The position numbers and the translations under genes are program-made. Source: Terriglobia bacterium (GTDB lineage: Bacteria > Acidobacteriota > Terriglobia > Terriglobales > Acidobacteriaceae). From it: DNA of 64,000 nucleotides. Below the pieces are notes generated by a model, which was given only the letters and a program-made list of their open reading frames with translations, made no database searches and had not been told where the DNA came from. Shown piece after piece: positions 33,615 to 43,516 of this stretch. Position 1 is the first letter of the stretch, and the number at the start of each line of letters is the position of its first letter. The DNA lies in contig JAIQFO010000003.1 of the NCBI GenBank assembly GCA_020073215.1, forward strand, positions 124,001-188,000, read 5' to 3'.

Positions 33615-35336
33615 TCAATTTGTGGGGCATACCAAGTCCGTGCGAACCATAAAGAAGAACCGCCACCCCGCCGGGGAGGTAAGAATTCTACAGGGGCGGT
33701 AGTTGTGTCCTATATAGTCCCCAATCCGATCCTCTACGATGGCGTTTAGCGGGGTTTCCGGCCAGGCGCGGGGAATTTTTTCTGCAAAGGAAGTTTCGAA
33801 CAGCACGACATTCACTCGGCGCGAAGCAAGCTCGCGGACGATCTCGTTGGCTTGCTCTGTGGTATGCATGCCCGGCTGAAAGTAGTCATAGGGGCCGGGA
33901 CTGAACGTGCCGGTCAGATAGTAATAGAGCGGCAGGTAAGGATAGACAAGAATGGTCTCCCCCGCCGGTACGTGGGCTTGGACGCAGTCAATAACGGTGT
34001 CTTTTCGCCCCGTGGTTACCGCCCCGCGGCGCGTGGCCACTTGGTTGTGGGCAGCGCGGGTTCCAAGCAGCGGGACCAGGCCGAACAGCGCCAGCGCAAC
34101 CACCACATAGGCGGTGAGCAACGGCCGTGCCGACCGGATCAGACGGCCGGGAAGATCGCGTCCATCAAGAAGCCACGCCAGTACCAGGCAGTTCAAGGGC
34201 TGCAGGTACATGAAGTGGATAATGTCTGCTCTCACCAGCAGTGTGCTCAGCGAGAGCCCCACAAATCCAGCAGCCACGATCACGTAGTACGCGGATTTCT
34301 CATTAGCAGCAGAATTGCGCCGCGCCTGAACGATCCAATAGGCAAGCAACCCGACTGCGATGAGTGGCAGCACCGGGATCCAGAAACACGGGCTGATCGC
34401 GACCACCTTGATCAGCCGCTCCGGCAGCGAGCCCGTGCCGAACAGTTGATGACGGGCGTCATCGGACCAGTTCTGATAGCCGTAGGGCACCCGATTGGCG
34501 CGCGAATAGTGCTGCAGAGGCCAAAGCCAATCCGCCAGCATGGTGGAGGCGGCGTGCTGCGAAGCAAAATAAGCGAACGCGATCGCGATGGGACATGCGA
34601 AGCCGATAACAAACGCGAGGAATTCAAACCGGTTCAGCAAGTTCCTGCGTCCTTGCAGGAGCCAGATCGCCAGAAATCCCATTCCCAGGCCCAGGCAGAG
34701 TCCCGCACCCTTCGACTGCTCGAAGAGCACAGTGAGAAAAGCAAACAAGCCCAGCGCGAATGCCCATTTCCGGCTGGGCATCTCCAGCAGACGAACGGCA
34801 CAGTAGAGGGCCAGGCATGCCCACAGCGTGCTGTCCCAGTTGTGGAGAACGAGAAAGCGATACGGCAACGTCGTGAGGGTTGCGAGCGCGGCCAGGGTTA
34901 AGGCGATAGAGAGTGAGCACACCCGGCGCGCCAGCAGATAGGTAATCGACGAAAGAACCGCTCCGGCTAAAGCGAGTGCAGTCCGTGCCACCGGAAGCGA
35001 ACTGCCGAAAATCTTAAACAGCAAAGCCAACGCATAATACGAGCCCGGCGTGTAGAAAGAAAAAAAGTCCCGGTAGAGAACCTGCCCCGCGAGGATGCGC
35101 TGCGCACCCTGCAAAATTATCCCTTCGTCGGGCTCCATGGTAGTGAAGTGGCGGAAGAGGCAGAGGTAGAGAAACGAGAGCAGAAAGAGAATAACAGCGA
35201 TATAGCGTTCGGAGCGGAACTGTTCCGTACGGCGGAGGCCCGATGATGGACCAGACAAGTCGGCTCCGACTCCTATCTTTTGTCCGAATTCTGTGGTGCC
35301 TACTACCATGGAGATCACTCGAACATGGTCAAGCAT
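33615..35336 (-). CDS. GT39-like (PMT_2/ArnT-type) membrane glycosyltransferase
   Basis: This 573-aa GT-C protein has a first membrane segment followed by the acidic pair in MEPDEGIILQGAQRI, the usual catalytic motif, then FFSFYTPGSYY. Many membrane helices and a C-terminal periplasmic region (HVPAGETILVYPYLPLYYYLTG) complete it. It would transfer a sugar from a lipid-phosphate donor to protein, lipid or glycan. The ATG at 35336 lies just before the stop of the next gene upstream and is preferred to earlier codons, as it allows coupling. Confidence 0.85.
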   Translation of the reverse strand: MLDHVRVISMVVGTTEFGQKIGVGADLSGPSSGLRRTEQFRSERYIAVILFLLSFLYLCLFRHFTTMEPDEGIILQGAQRILAGQVLYRDFFSFYTPGSYYALALLFKIFGSSLPVARTALALAGAVLSSITYLLARRVCSLSIALTLAALATLTTLPYRFLVLHNWDSTLWACLALYCAVRLLEMPSRKWAFALGLFAFLTVLFEQSKGAGLCLGLGMGFLAIWLLQGRRNLLNRFEFLAFVIGFACPIAIAFAYFASQHAASTMLADWLWPLQHYSRANRVPYGYQNWSDDARHQLFGTGSLPERLIKVVAISPCFWIPVLPLIAVGLLAYWIVQARRNSAANEKSAYYVIVAAGFVGLSLSTLLVRADIIHFMYLQPLNCLVLAWLLDGRDLPGRLIRSARPLLTAYVVVALALFGLVPLLGTRAAHNQVATRRGAVTTGRKDTVIDCVQAHVPAGETILVYPYLPLYYYLTGTFSPGPYDYFQPGMHTTEQANEIVRELASRRVNVVLFETSFAEKIPRAWPETPLNAIVEDRIGDYIGHNYRPCRILTSPAGWRFFFMVRTDLVCPTN

Positions 35337-36618
35337 GAGGCGTCGCGATTCGCTGTTTATGCCAGTTCCACATCCCACCTTCTTCAGGACGCGTGGCGTT
35401 CACGAGAGTAAACAAGAACGCCAACGCGGGTACGGCTACTACGTAGAAATGGTTGGGAGCATAAGAAAAGCACATCGGCGCCACGAACATCAATGCGGCC
35501 GCTCGTGCCAGCCGACGGCCATTCTTGTCCCCGGTAGCCTCCGCTGGTAGATACCGATTCAGCGTTATCGCGACCGGGAGGAACAGCACGCTCAAATCGT
35601 GGATCAGGAGGTAGTAGCTTACAACCGCGCTAATGGAAATGGCCACCAGGAGATTGTCTGAGCTCTGTCGCCCGCGAACCAGGACTGCGCTCACGACAAA
35701 CACCAAGGCCGATGTTGAAATCGTCGCTGCCCGAACAAAAAATCCAGACATTCGCGTGTGCGCCAGCCCGAAGATCAGCCCATGCAAGTTGGCCATCTGC
35801 GCTACCGGCACGGGATAACTGAACTGATTTTCTAGGGAACCGCTCCCCGTGCTCACGGAGAGGAGCGAGCGGGCGTAGGACTGAGCCTGCAAAGAACCCG
35901 TTACCCAGATCGACAAGAATGCCATTGCCGCAGATGTGATGACGAACCCGACAGAAAACCGCCACCGCCGCCAAACGAGAAAAAGCAGGCCCAGGGGAAG
36001 CACGATCTGCAACTTGAAGAGTCCCAATCCGATCAGGAGCCCGGCGACGAAATCCCTGCCCCTGTCGAGCAAGGTCAGGCACACGGTCAGCAATGTCAAC
36101 AGCAGGATCGAATCCTGTCCCTGCATCAATGCCGCTGCCAGCGGCAGGAAGCCGAGAAACATAGCGGTCGGAAGCCATGGGTGCACATCGGCAAGGTTGT
36201 CCAGGCGGGCGCGCAAAAGGCGAAAGCAAATAGCTAGAAGGACAACGTTAAAAAGCAAAAACGTAAAATACGCCGCTCGGTAGTGCAGGAACGAAAAAGG
36301 GGCAAACAGCAAAGCCTCAAAGGCTGGGCGTATGAAGGGTAGTGGAACGTCTCCCGGACCCACGAGCAGACGCTGAAAATGTAGCTGCGCGTCATAGTCA
36401 TATAATTGCCGTGCGTAACCGGACCGGACCATGTATCCGGCGGTATAGAGTTGGCGAAAGTCGGCCCGACCGCCCAGGAAGGTCGGAAGCAAGAAAACCC
36501 ACGTCCACAAGTGAATGCCAATAAGATAGGCAGTCACTCCAAGCGCGAGACCTTTGACGTAATAGGGAGGAACTGGCTTGGCCGCGTCTTTGGTCCCTTG
36601 CTCTTTTAAGCCATTCAC
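35329..36618 (-). CDS. GT87/DUF2029-type membrane glycosyltransferase, copy 2
   Basis: This 429-aa protein has the same layout as the other GT87 members: ADFRQLYTAGYMVRSGYARQLYDYDAQL, then PLPFIRPAFEALLFAPFSFLHYRAAYF, and many helices. It begins with GTG at 36618, eight bases after AAAAGGG and 15 bases after the stop of the previous gene. A longer N-terminal extension in frame overlaps that gene and is rejected. Acceptor unknown. Confidence 0.82.
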   Translation of the reverse strand: MNGLKEQGTKDAAKPVPPYYVKGLALGVTAYLIGIHLWTWVFLLPTFLGGRADFRQLYTAGYMVRSGYARQLYDYDAQLHFQRLLVGPGDVPLPFIRPAFEALLFAPFSFLHYRAAYFTFLLFNVVLLAICFRLLRARLDNLADVHPWLPTAMFLGFLPLAAALMQGQDSILLLTLLTVCLTLLDRGRDFVAGLLIGLGLFKLQIVLPLGLLFLVWRRWRFSVGFVITSAAMAFLSIWVTGSLQAQSYARSLLSVSTGSGSLENQFSYPVPVAQMANLHGLIFGLAHTRMSGFFVRAATISTSALVFVVSAVLVRGRQSSDNLLVAISISAVVSYYLLIHDLSVLFLPVAITLNRYLPAEATGDKNGRRLARAAALMFVAPMCFSYAPNHFYVVAVPALAFLFTLVNATRPEEGGMWNWHKQRIATPHA

Positions 36619-36632
36619 GTCAAAACCCTTTT

Positions 36633-37868
36633 TCAGCAGCCCGGCAAAGCAGATCCATTTAACGCAAGTCGCAGGGTCCCAAGCCAAAAAACTGCTAGCA
36701 CAGGAAACCAAAGATACACGCAGTGCCATGCCAACAGCGCGAAGTAAAGCGGGGGAATCCAGAACACCACCAGGGCTGCGCCCAGCGTAAAACGTAGAGC
36801 GGGCTTGTCGCTCCCGGGAAAATGCGCGGCGACCAGCAGCATGGCAAGCAGCAATGGGCTGAGGTCGTGGGTGAACATGTGGAGGCCGGTAACGAGCGCG
36901 ACCACCACCGACGCGGCGAACATCAGATCGAAGGTCCGAAGATCGAAGGTCCGGCCGCGTTCCCTGTCTTCTGCCGCGCGCCAGCGCCACGCGGTCCAAC
37001 CAATCAGAGAAGCTGAGATTGCCGCCACCAGCAGGGAAATGACGGAACGGCCGAGGACTTTCCCCAGCAGTGCGTGCACGAACCCCTGAACCGTCCCCAT
37101 GCCAATCGCCGCCCCGAAGGTCGAGTTATCCGGATGCCTGGCAATGCTCACCAGCAAATGGATATAGCTCCAGATCCCCGGCCATCCTACAGCAACCACG
37201 GACAGCACGCCCAACCCTGCAGCCGTCGCCAGGAATCCTTTCAGAAAACGCCACTGCCGTCGCAGGAGAAAGATGAGGACGAAGGGAAGGATGAATTGGA
37301 ACTTGAACAGGCCCAGGCCAAGGATCGCGCCTGCCCGAAAATCGCGGCCCCGCTTCAGTGCGACAAAAGCGAGCGAGTAGGCGAGCAGAATCAGCAGAGA
37401 CGATTGACCCTGAAACAGTGCTACGCCAAGCGGCGCGAACAGCAACCAGAGTACAAGAAATCCGAGATCGTCTCGCGGAGCGGGAGCGTAGGGACGCAGC
37501 AGGTAAGGCAGCATCAACCAGATCGCCGCGTTAATGAGTCCCCAGATCAGGAATGCGGTCTTGTAAGGAAGCGCTCCGAGTGGTGCGAGAAGAAGGGCTT
37601 CAAAAGGCGGATGCTCGTAGATCAGAGGTTCGGCGTCCGGGAGAAGCAGTCTCTTCAGCTTCCGCTGCTCGGCGAGATCGTAGAGTTTGGACCCCTGCCC
37701 GAGGTAAACCATCCGGCTGCCGATGTAGGTAACGGAAAAGTCCGTCTTCTCCATGGTGGGCGGCCGGTCGGCCCAGAAAACCGCGGAGACCAGCAAAATT
37801 GCGAACGCGAGTAGAGCTATGACGTTCTCGAGTTCGATACGTTTCGTGGTGGTCTGGAACTCCATCAT
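36633..37868 (-). CDS. GT87/DUF2029-type membrane glycosyltransferase, copy 3
   Basis: This 411-aa polytopic protein is the third of the set: TDFSVTYIGSRMVYLGQGSKLYDL, then IYEHPPFEALLLAPLGALPY. It is the promoter-proximal gene of the minus-strand group that runs through the other GT87 and the GT39-like gene, with short gaps or overlaps, so these are probably one transcript that may read into flp. It is divergent from the GT2/epimerase pair. Confidence 0.83.
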   Translation of the reverse strand: MMEFQTTTKRIELENVIALLAFAILLVSAVFWADRPPTMEKTDFSVTYIGSRMVYLGQGSKLYDLAEQRKLKRLLLPDAEPLIYEHPPFEALLLAPLGALPYKTAFLIWGLINAAIWLMLPYLLRPYAPAPRDDLGFLVLWLLFAPLGVALFQGQSSLLILLAYSLAFVALKRGRDFRAGAILGLGLFKFQFILPFVLIFLLRRQWRFLKGFLATAAGLGVLSVVAVGWPGIWSYIHLLVSIARHPDNSTFGAAIGMGTVQGFVHALLGKVLGRSVISLLVAAISASLIGWTAWRWRAAEDRERGRTFDLRTFDLMFAASVVVALVTGLHMFTHDLSPLLLAMLLVAAHFPGSDKPALRFTLGAALVVFWIPPLYFALLAWHCVYLWFPVLAVFWLGTLRLALNGSALPGC

Positions 37869-37954
37869 CTCGTCTTTGATACCAAACTAACTACTGGCTG
37901 ACTCGATACTGCAAGTATCTGGCCAGTTCGGCACCTGTAGCCATCCGTTTCCAC

Positions 37955-38021
37955 TTGGGGGCGTCCGGAGCACATCCGCTCCGGGATGCCGACATGATCT
38001 CAGTCGGCCTTACCGCCCCAA
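37955..38021 (+). ncRNA. Candidate structured leader RNA, three-way-junction shape
   Basis: An outer stem TTGGGG-CG (37955-37963, one bulged G) pairs with CGCCCCAA (38014-38021). Inside lie two perfect hairpins: CCGGAGC/GCTCCGG (37965-37984) and GCCGAC/GTCGGC (37988-38008). The structure ends 50 bases before the GT2 gene start and also lies in the leader of the divergent GT87 gene. It matches no riboswitch I know. Confidence 0.4.
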
Positions 38022-38070
38022 CGGATTTCTAAGTGTAACGCAGCAAAGAGGATGCTGGTGTTGCTCCGAT

Positions 38071-38940
38071 ATGAGGACTTCGGCTCGCGACTGCTCCACC
38101 GGGTTGTCGTTCTTTGGAAGTGAACGTGCACTTCTTCAATGGATGAGCCGATCCCCGCTTGCCGTGGACAACCCGCAGGTCGAGGGGCTGGATCGCGCGA
38201 AGCCGCGGACAGGGCCTCGCCTATCCGTGGTCATACCGGTTTACAACGAGGTTGGAACCATTGCCGAAGTTGTACGGCGGGTACAAGACGTGTCCATCGA
38301 GAAAGAGATCATCATTGTAGATGACGGTTCGACGGACGGAACTCGGAGGGTTCTAGAACTCCTCTCACCGGATAACGCGAATCAGGAAGTGCCCTCTCGG
38401 GCCGGCTGGACTTCCGATAACCTTCGAATCTTGCTGCAGAGCAAGAACTGCGGGAAGGGTGCGGCACTTCGCCGGGGTTTTCAAGAAGCGCGGGGGGGCA
38501 TCGTCATCATTCAGGACGCCGATCTGGAGCTTGATCCTCAGGAATACAGCAAATTGATTGAGCCCATCGAACGTGGTACAGCGGACGTCGTCTATGGGTC
38601 GCGCTTCTTAGAGCCGCCTCGAGATGGCATTCCTTTCCTCTATCTTCTAGGGAACAAGCTTCTGACACAGACTTCGAACATTTGTACGGGAATGCGGCTT
38701 ACCGACGTGTGGACGGGATACAAGGTCTTTCGCCGCGAAGTATTGCGGAGTCTCGAGCTGCGCGAGGACCGCTTCGGCTTCGAGCCTGAGGTCACGGCCA
38801 GGATTGCCAAGGCAGGTTATCGGGTTTGTGAGCTGCCTGTCTCTTATGCATGCCGCAGTCGTGATGAAGGCAAGAAGATTGGATGGAAGGATGCCGTGCG
38901 GGGCATGTGGTGCACTTTGCGCTATGGCCTGTTTCTGTAA
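38071..38940 (+). CDS. GT2-family glycosyltransferase (dolichol-phosphate mannosyltransferase-like)
   Basis: This 289-aa (or 265-aa, from ATG 38143) enzyme has the GT-A fold: LSVVIPVYNEVGTIAEVV, IIIVDDGSTDGTRRVLE, NCGKGAALRRGFQEARGGIVIIQDADLELDP with the DxD-like metal motif, and DVVYGSRFLE. The group makes polyprenyl-phosphate sugars, the donors for GT-C enzymes such as those surrounding it. No C-terminal membrane domain is present. The start is uncertain because neither ATG has a good ribosome site. Confidence 0.88.
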   Translation: MRTSARDCSTGLSFFGSERALLQWMSRSPLAVDNPQVEGLDRAKPRTGPRLSVVIPVYNEVGTIAEVVRRVQDVSIEKEIIIVDDGSTDGTRRVLELLSPDNANQEVPSRAGWTSDNLRILLQSKNCGKGAALRRGFQEARGGIVIIQDADLELDPQEYSKLIEPIERGTADVVYGSRFLEPPRDGIPFLYLLGNKLLTQTSNICTGMRLTDVWTGYKVFRREVLRSLELREDRFGFEPEVTARIAKAGYRVCELPVSYACRSRDEGKKIGWKDAVRGMWCTLRYGLFL

Positions 38941-38961
38941 TTTGAAAGTTTGGAGAAGGCT

Positions 38962-39969
38962 ATGACTGCTCTTGTTACTGGAGGCGCGGGCTTTATCGGG
39001 TCCCACCTCTCGGAAACCTTGGTCGCACGTGGCGAGCGGGTCATCATACTGGATGACCTGAGCACCGGTTCGGTCACCAACGTTCGACATCTTCGCACCA
39101 ATCCTTTAGTTCACTGCTATTTCGAGAGCATGATGGAGCGCACCCTGCTCTGCGAACTGGTGGACGAGGCGGATGTCGTGTACCACCTCGCCGCCGCCGT
39201 TGGCGTTCGGCGGATCATTGAAAGTCCAGTCCGGACCATCGAAACCAATGTCAAAGGAACCGAGCTGGTTTTGGAGTGTGCCAGCAAGAAGAAAAAGACA
39301 GTATTCATCGCCTCCACGTCGGAGGTGTACGGCAAGAACGTCCACGCAGCGTTCCGCGAAGACGATGACATTGTGCTTGGGCCCAGTTCAAGATCGCGGT
39401 GGTCGTATGCCACCTCGAAACTATTGGATGAGTTCCTGGCGCTGGCTTACTGGAAAGAAAAAAATGTGCCGGTCGTGATCGGCCGCCTTTTCAATACCGT
39501 CGGTCCACGCCAAACCGGCCGTTATGGCATGGTGCTGCCAACGTTTGTGCGGCAGGCGCTCGAAGGCACTCCGATCACGGTTTACGGGAATGGGCAACAG
39601 ACTCGATGCTTCGGATACGTCGGCGACGTGGTGGAATCGATCGTTCGGCTCGTCTCATGTCCTGCCGCCGTGGGTCACGTTGTGAATATCGGGAGTGATA
39701 AAGAGATCAGCATAACGGCTTTGGCTGAGCTGATTAAAGCGCGCGCGCAAAGCGCTTCCCCGATTCAATTCCTTTCATATGACGAGGCGTACGCCCCCGG
39801 ATTCGAAGACATGCTACGCAGGGTCCCCTGCGTCGAAAAGCTCATGTCCCTGATTTGCTTTCGTCCAACGACTGGGCTGACGGTGATTGTCGATGAAGTT
39901 ATCGAGTACGTTCGAGGAGAGAAGAGGAAAGCAACTCCGGCGCATCCTCTAAACCTCTCGGTGGCGTAG
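38962..39969 (+). CDS. NAD-dependent nucleotide-sugar epimerase/dehydratase (extended SDR)
   Basis: This 335-aa enzyme has the NAD motif VTGGAGFIGSHL (5-16) and the catalytic Tyr-x3-Lys at YATSK (149-153) with the Ser in STSEVYGKN. VGPRQTGRYGMVLPTFV and NIGSDKEISITALAELI fit UDP-glucuronate decarboxylase or GDP/UDP-sugar epimerase relatives. It starts at the ATG at 38962, after GGAGAAGG. It follows the GT2 gene by 21 bases, so the pair likely supplies an activated sugar for the membrane glycosyltransferases. Confidence 0.88.
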   Translation: MTALVTGGAGFIGSHLSETLVARGERVIILDDLSTGSVTNVRHLRTNPLVHCYFESMMERTLLCELVDEADVVYHLAAAVGVRRIIESPVRTIETNVKGTELVLECASKKKKTVFIASTSEVYGKNVHAAFREDDDIVLGPSSRSRWSYATSKLLDEFLALAYWKEKNVPVVIGRLFNTVGPRQTGRYGMVLPTFVRQALEGTPITVYGNGQQTRCFGYVGDVVESIVRLVSCPAAVGHVVNIGSDKEISITALAELIKARAQSASPIQFLSYDEAYAPGFEDMLRRVPCVEKLMSLICFRPTTGLTVIVDEVIEYVRGEKRKATPAHPLNLSVA

Positions 39970-40000
39970 TCATCAGAATCGATTCCAAACCACCAGTTTT

Positions 40001-41683
40001 TCATTGCTGAACGGGACTCACAAGCGATTGTCCGACTGGGTATTCCGACAAGCGCACCGGTTTCTGGTCTGGCTCGAGCAACCAAACCCGCCGGCCCTTG
40101 AAGTATCGGATCAATTCCTCATTTTCACTCGGACTCATGTCACGCGCCCAGACCACCTTGGCTGCATCGATATCGGCGTCATTGTACACCCACTCATTGA
40201 ATGAGTCGCGATGAGGTCTATACCGCACGATCACAAGCTGCGGATCCGGGAATTGCTGCAGACGACCCAAAATGGCCGCACGATTAAAATTCTCGTGTTC
40301 AGGGATGTACCAACTGTTTGGTATAGCGGCGGTCCGCACGACTGTCATAGCCACGCAAATAACGACGACGGCTCGAGTTGCAAACAGCCCGTAGGGTTTG
40401 CCTCGCCAAGTCCAATTATGCGTGCTCCGCATAGATTGCAGTACGAGCGCGAGTGTGGCGCCCGCGAGCGGAGATGCGTAATGGAGAGTGTAGAAGCTCT
40501 CGAAGGCCATTGCCCCTGCCGTCGTTCCGCAGGCTAAGAGTAGGAAGCGGGTTCGCTTGCCGGTTCGCTGCGAAGGATCGCCGAATAGTCGGCTAACAAC
40601 ACCTGCTATCAATGGGATCGTCAGCACAGGCCCGATGTAAAAGGCCCATGACCAAATAACCCTGATTGTCAAGCCCGGGATGGAGCGTGATATTGCGTAT
40701 GACCGTGGCTCTACATTGACGTAAAAGTCCCGAATCACCTGATGATGATAGGCTGGCTCATGTCTAAGAGATTGCCAAACGAAGTATGGCGTCACCGCGT
40801 ACGTTTCTTCGTGGACGCTGTAAGCTAATTTGAAGGGACTCCCTGTGACCCGCCAGAGGTAGTAACCGGTGCAGAGGCCCGCAAGGGAGAGAACTAGACA
40901 GAGGGGCAAGACAACACGCCGCAACGAAACTTGCAGCGGCGGTCGTCTCTTGCCCAACATCCACCCAAAAAGCGCAGCAGCTACCGTTAGGCTGAGAACA
41001 AAACCTTCATAGGGCCGACTGTTTGCCAGAATGGTCAAGCCGACACCCATGATGATCGCACTTCCGGGTCGCATGGACTGCTTGACACGCGGCAGGGCCC
41101 CGAGAACCAATGCACCTCCAACAGCCCCGGCGGCTCCTCCCCAATAGCTGTCTCCCCAGTAACTTGTCGAGAGACGCAATATTGCCAGCAATCCACCGAG
41201 CAGCGCCCATCGTGGGGACATCCATCCTTGTAACATCCAGCAGATAGCCGCACACATCACACCGATGCTCAGCCATACTCCCCAGAAGGGATGCCCAAAG
41301 ACGACTTTCCCCACAGCCAGAATCAGGCCTTGTGCAGGCTGAGCAAAACTTTGGTAGGTTGGCTTCTCGATGACACTGAATGTTTCGAAGTGAACCCACA
41401 TCGGGTGGGTTGGATTAGTCAGGCGCCCGTGAGCAAAGGTGTCGGCCGCGAGCAAATACCCAAATTCGTCATGAACAATTGGCTCCGGCACCGGCAGAAT
41501 TGGCAGCAGGGCAGCGCGTAGCGCCAGGGTCGACAGACCGACCACAAACACGGCCAGAAGACGCTTGCGTGCGAGTGCGGCAAACTTGCGTTCGAGCGGC
41601 TCAAACCAATGCGCGCTGAGCTTCGGCCGGACAAACGCCAAGATCATCGCTATCAGTACAAAGCCACACTCGATTCGAAACAT
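40001..41683 (-). CDS. GT-C-like membrane protein, triplicate family member 1
   Basis: This 560-aa polytopic protein is one of three tandem paralogues. After the first helix it has [18 protein letters not shown], then [20 protein letters not shown], with the DE pair placed as in GT39/PMT enzymes. The pattern [27 protein letters not shown] follows, then [20 protein letters not shown]. The C-terminal soluble region shares [20 protein letters not shown] with the others. It would transfer a sugar from a lipid donor; the role is unproven. Confidence 0.8.
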   Translation of the reverse strand: MFRIECGFVLIAMILAFVRPKLSAHWFEPLERKFAALARKRLLAVFVVGLSTLALRAALLPILPVPEPIVHDEFGYLLAADTFAHGRLTNPTHPMWVHFETFSVIEKPTYQSFAQPAQGLILAVGKVVFGHPFWGVWLSIGVMCAAICWMLQGWMSPRWALLGGLLAILRLSTSYWGDSYWGGAAGAVGGALVLGALPRVKQSMRPGSAIIMGVGLTILANSRPYEGFVLSLTVAAALFGWMLGKRRPPLQVSLRRVVLPLCLVLSLAGLCTGYYLWRVTGSPFKLAYSVHEETYAVTPYFVWQSLRHEPAYHHQVIRDFYVNVEPRSYAISRSIPGLTIRVIWSWAFYIGPVLTIPLIAGVVSRLFGDPSQRTGKRTRFLLLACGTTAGAMAFESFYTLHYASPLAGATLALVLQSMRSTHNWTWRGKPYGLFATRAVVVICVAMTVVRTAAIPNSWYIPEHENFNRAAILGRLQQFPDPQLVIVRYRPHRDSFNEWVYNDADIDAAKVVWARDMSPSENEELIRYFKGRRVWLLEPDQKPVRLSEYPVGQSLVSPVQQ

Positions 41684-41728
41684 GTTCGCGCGGCCTTCCT
41701 ACAGCTCTCCTCACCTGGGACATCCTCC

Positions 41729-43474
41729 CTAGCGGAAGGAGGAGAGATGTTCATGCACGTCCTGACTGGTTGCAATCGCTGCCGTGTAAGGATAGAGCGT
41801 CGGGGGCTTTTCATCCGCCTCCAGCAGCCACGCTCTGCGAGTACTGAAGTACTGGATTAGTTCTTGATTCCTAACCGGACCCATATCCCTCGCCCAAACA
41901 ATTCTGGAATTGTCAATGTCTGCTGAGTTATAAACCCACTCTCGGTCCGGGATGCGCCGCGGTTTGTAGCGTACGATGACGACCTGGGGACCCAGAGCCT
42001 GACTTAGCTGTGAGAGCACGCCAGCACGTCCTAGAATGTTCGGGCCCCGTTGGTGCCACGCCGGCGCTTTGTTCTCGGGCACGGGAAGATGGAGCGGCCC
42101 CGCAAAAGCCCCAAGAGTGAAGGTGAACAAACAAATGGTAACTACCGCGCGTACGATAGATAGGCCGCTACTTGCACCGCGCCATTGCCACACTCGTAGC
42201 CGGCGCATGGCAGAAAGAATTAAGAATAAAATTAGTCCGGTCCCCGGAGAAGCATAGTGCGGGAAAGAGTAGAGTTCCGCGAGCAAGCCGGCGAGTAGCA
42301 CGAACATTGTGAGCGACATGAAACGTGCAGACTTGCCGATGTCCCTTATGGTGAAGCCATAGGGCAGCACGAAGAAAAGCATCAGCAGCGGAAGGGTCAA
42401 TGCCGGACCGATGTAAAAGTCCCAAATGAGATAAACCTTCTCGACAGAGAAATAAGCAAAACCCAACGCCGTCCGCCAAACCTTATACCGGGGTTGTTCC
42501 CCGTTCACAAAATCATTTTGCAGGTCCGCGTGGCGGTAGCTCGGTAAAGGCTTTGGCGACTGCCAGAGCAAATACTGACCGGTGCCATACGTTTCCCGCT
42601 CCACCTGATACGGCATGCGAAACGGACTACCAGTGACCCGCCAGAAGTAGTATCCCGTGGCAATTGCCGCCAACGTTAAGAGCAAACACAACGGCGCAAC
42701 AATCCGGCGAAAAGTCACTTTGAAGGCGGGGCTTTCCTTGCCGAACATCCAAGCGAAGAGTGACACGGCGACCGGCAGACTGAAAACCAATCCTTCATAA
42801 GGACGGCTGTTCGCCAGAATCGCCAAGCCGAGCGCCATCAGCAGCGCGTCACGCACACGTTGCGAGCGCTTGATGCGAGGAAGGGCGCCCAATACCAATG
42901 CACCGCCAATGGCCCCCACAGCTCCTCCCCAGTAGCTATTCGCCCAGTAAGAGAAGGTGCCAAAACGGAGGATCGCCAGGAATCCTCCCAGTAGGGCCCA
43001 TCCGGGCGACATCCAGCCTTGCAACATCCAACAAATCGCGGCGCACATGACTCCGACGCTCAGCCAAACACCCCAGAAAGGATGCCCGAACAGCACTTTG
43101 CCGAATGCCAGAATCAGTCCCTGTGCGGGCTGGGCAAAGCACTGATAGGTGGGCTTATGGATGACGCTGAAGGTCTCAAAGTGGATCCACATCGGGTGAG
43201 TGGGGTTGGTCAGACGCGCATGTGTGAACGTGTCCGCCTGCAATAGATACCCGAATTCATCGCTAACAATCGGTTCTGGAATCCGCAGGACCGGCAGCAA
43301 GGCGGCTCGCAATGCCAGTGCGAGCAATCCAACGGCGACTACCGAAAGCGTTCGTTGGCGTGCAAGCTGGCTGAATCGGCGCTCAAGTTTCTCAAACCAG
43401 TTTGATCCAACAGAGGGAAAGGTGAGCGCCATGAACACGGCAGCTAGCACCAAGATGGATTCGATCAGCAGCAT
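41729..43474 (-). CDS. GT-C-like membrane protein, triplicate family member 2
   Basis: This 581-aa paralogue has IPEPIVSDEFGYLLQADTF (Ser where the others have His before the DE pair), [41 protein letters not shown] and [20 protein letters not shown]. Its C-terminal block reads REWVYNSADIDNSRIVWARDM. The ATG at 43474 is chosen over a TTG six bases upstream because GGGAG precedes it at good distance. It lies 45 bases from copy 1. Confidence 0.8.
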   Translation of the reverse strand: MLLIESILVLAAVFMALTFPSVGSNWFEKLERRFSQLARQRTLSVVAVGLLALALRAALLPVLRIPEPIVSDEFGYLLQADTFTHARLTNPTHPMWIHFETFSVIHKPTYQCFAQPAQGLILAFGKVLFGHPFWGVWLSVGVMCAAICWMLQGWMSPGWALLGGFLAILRFGTFSYWANSYWGGAVGAIGGALVLGALPRIKRSQRVRDALLMALGLAILANSRPYEGLVFSLPVAVSLFAWMFGKESPAFKVTFRRIVAPLCLLLTLAAIATGYYFWRVTGSPFRMPYQVERETYGTGQYLLWQSPKPLPSYRHADLQNDFVNGEQPRYKVWRTALGFAYFSVEKVYLIWDFYIGPALTLPLLMLFFVLPYGFTIRDIGKSARFMSLTMFVLLAGLLAELYSFPHYASPGTGLILFLILSAMRRLRVWQWRGASSGLSIVRAVVTICLFTFTLGAFAGPLHLPVPENKAPAWHQRGPNILGRAGVLSQLSQALGPQVVIVRYKPRRIPDREWVYNSADIDNSRIVWARDMGPVRNQELIQYFSTRRAWLLEADEKPPTLYPYTAAIATSQDVHEHLSSFR

Positions 43475-43516
43475 CGTCAAGTTCTCCCTGTCGGAAAAAC
43501 GCCGGTTGACGCGTTC

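Noticed and set aside
33852-34901. 349-codon plus-strand frame opposite the GT39-like gene
   Set aside because: It is antisense to a membrane protein with clear helices, and its product is Gln/Arg-rich as expected for the complement of hydrophobic codons.
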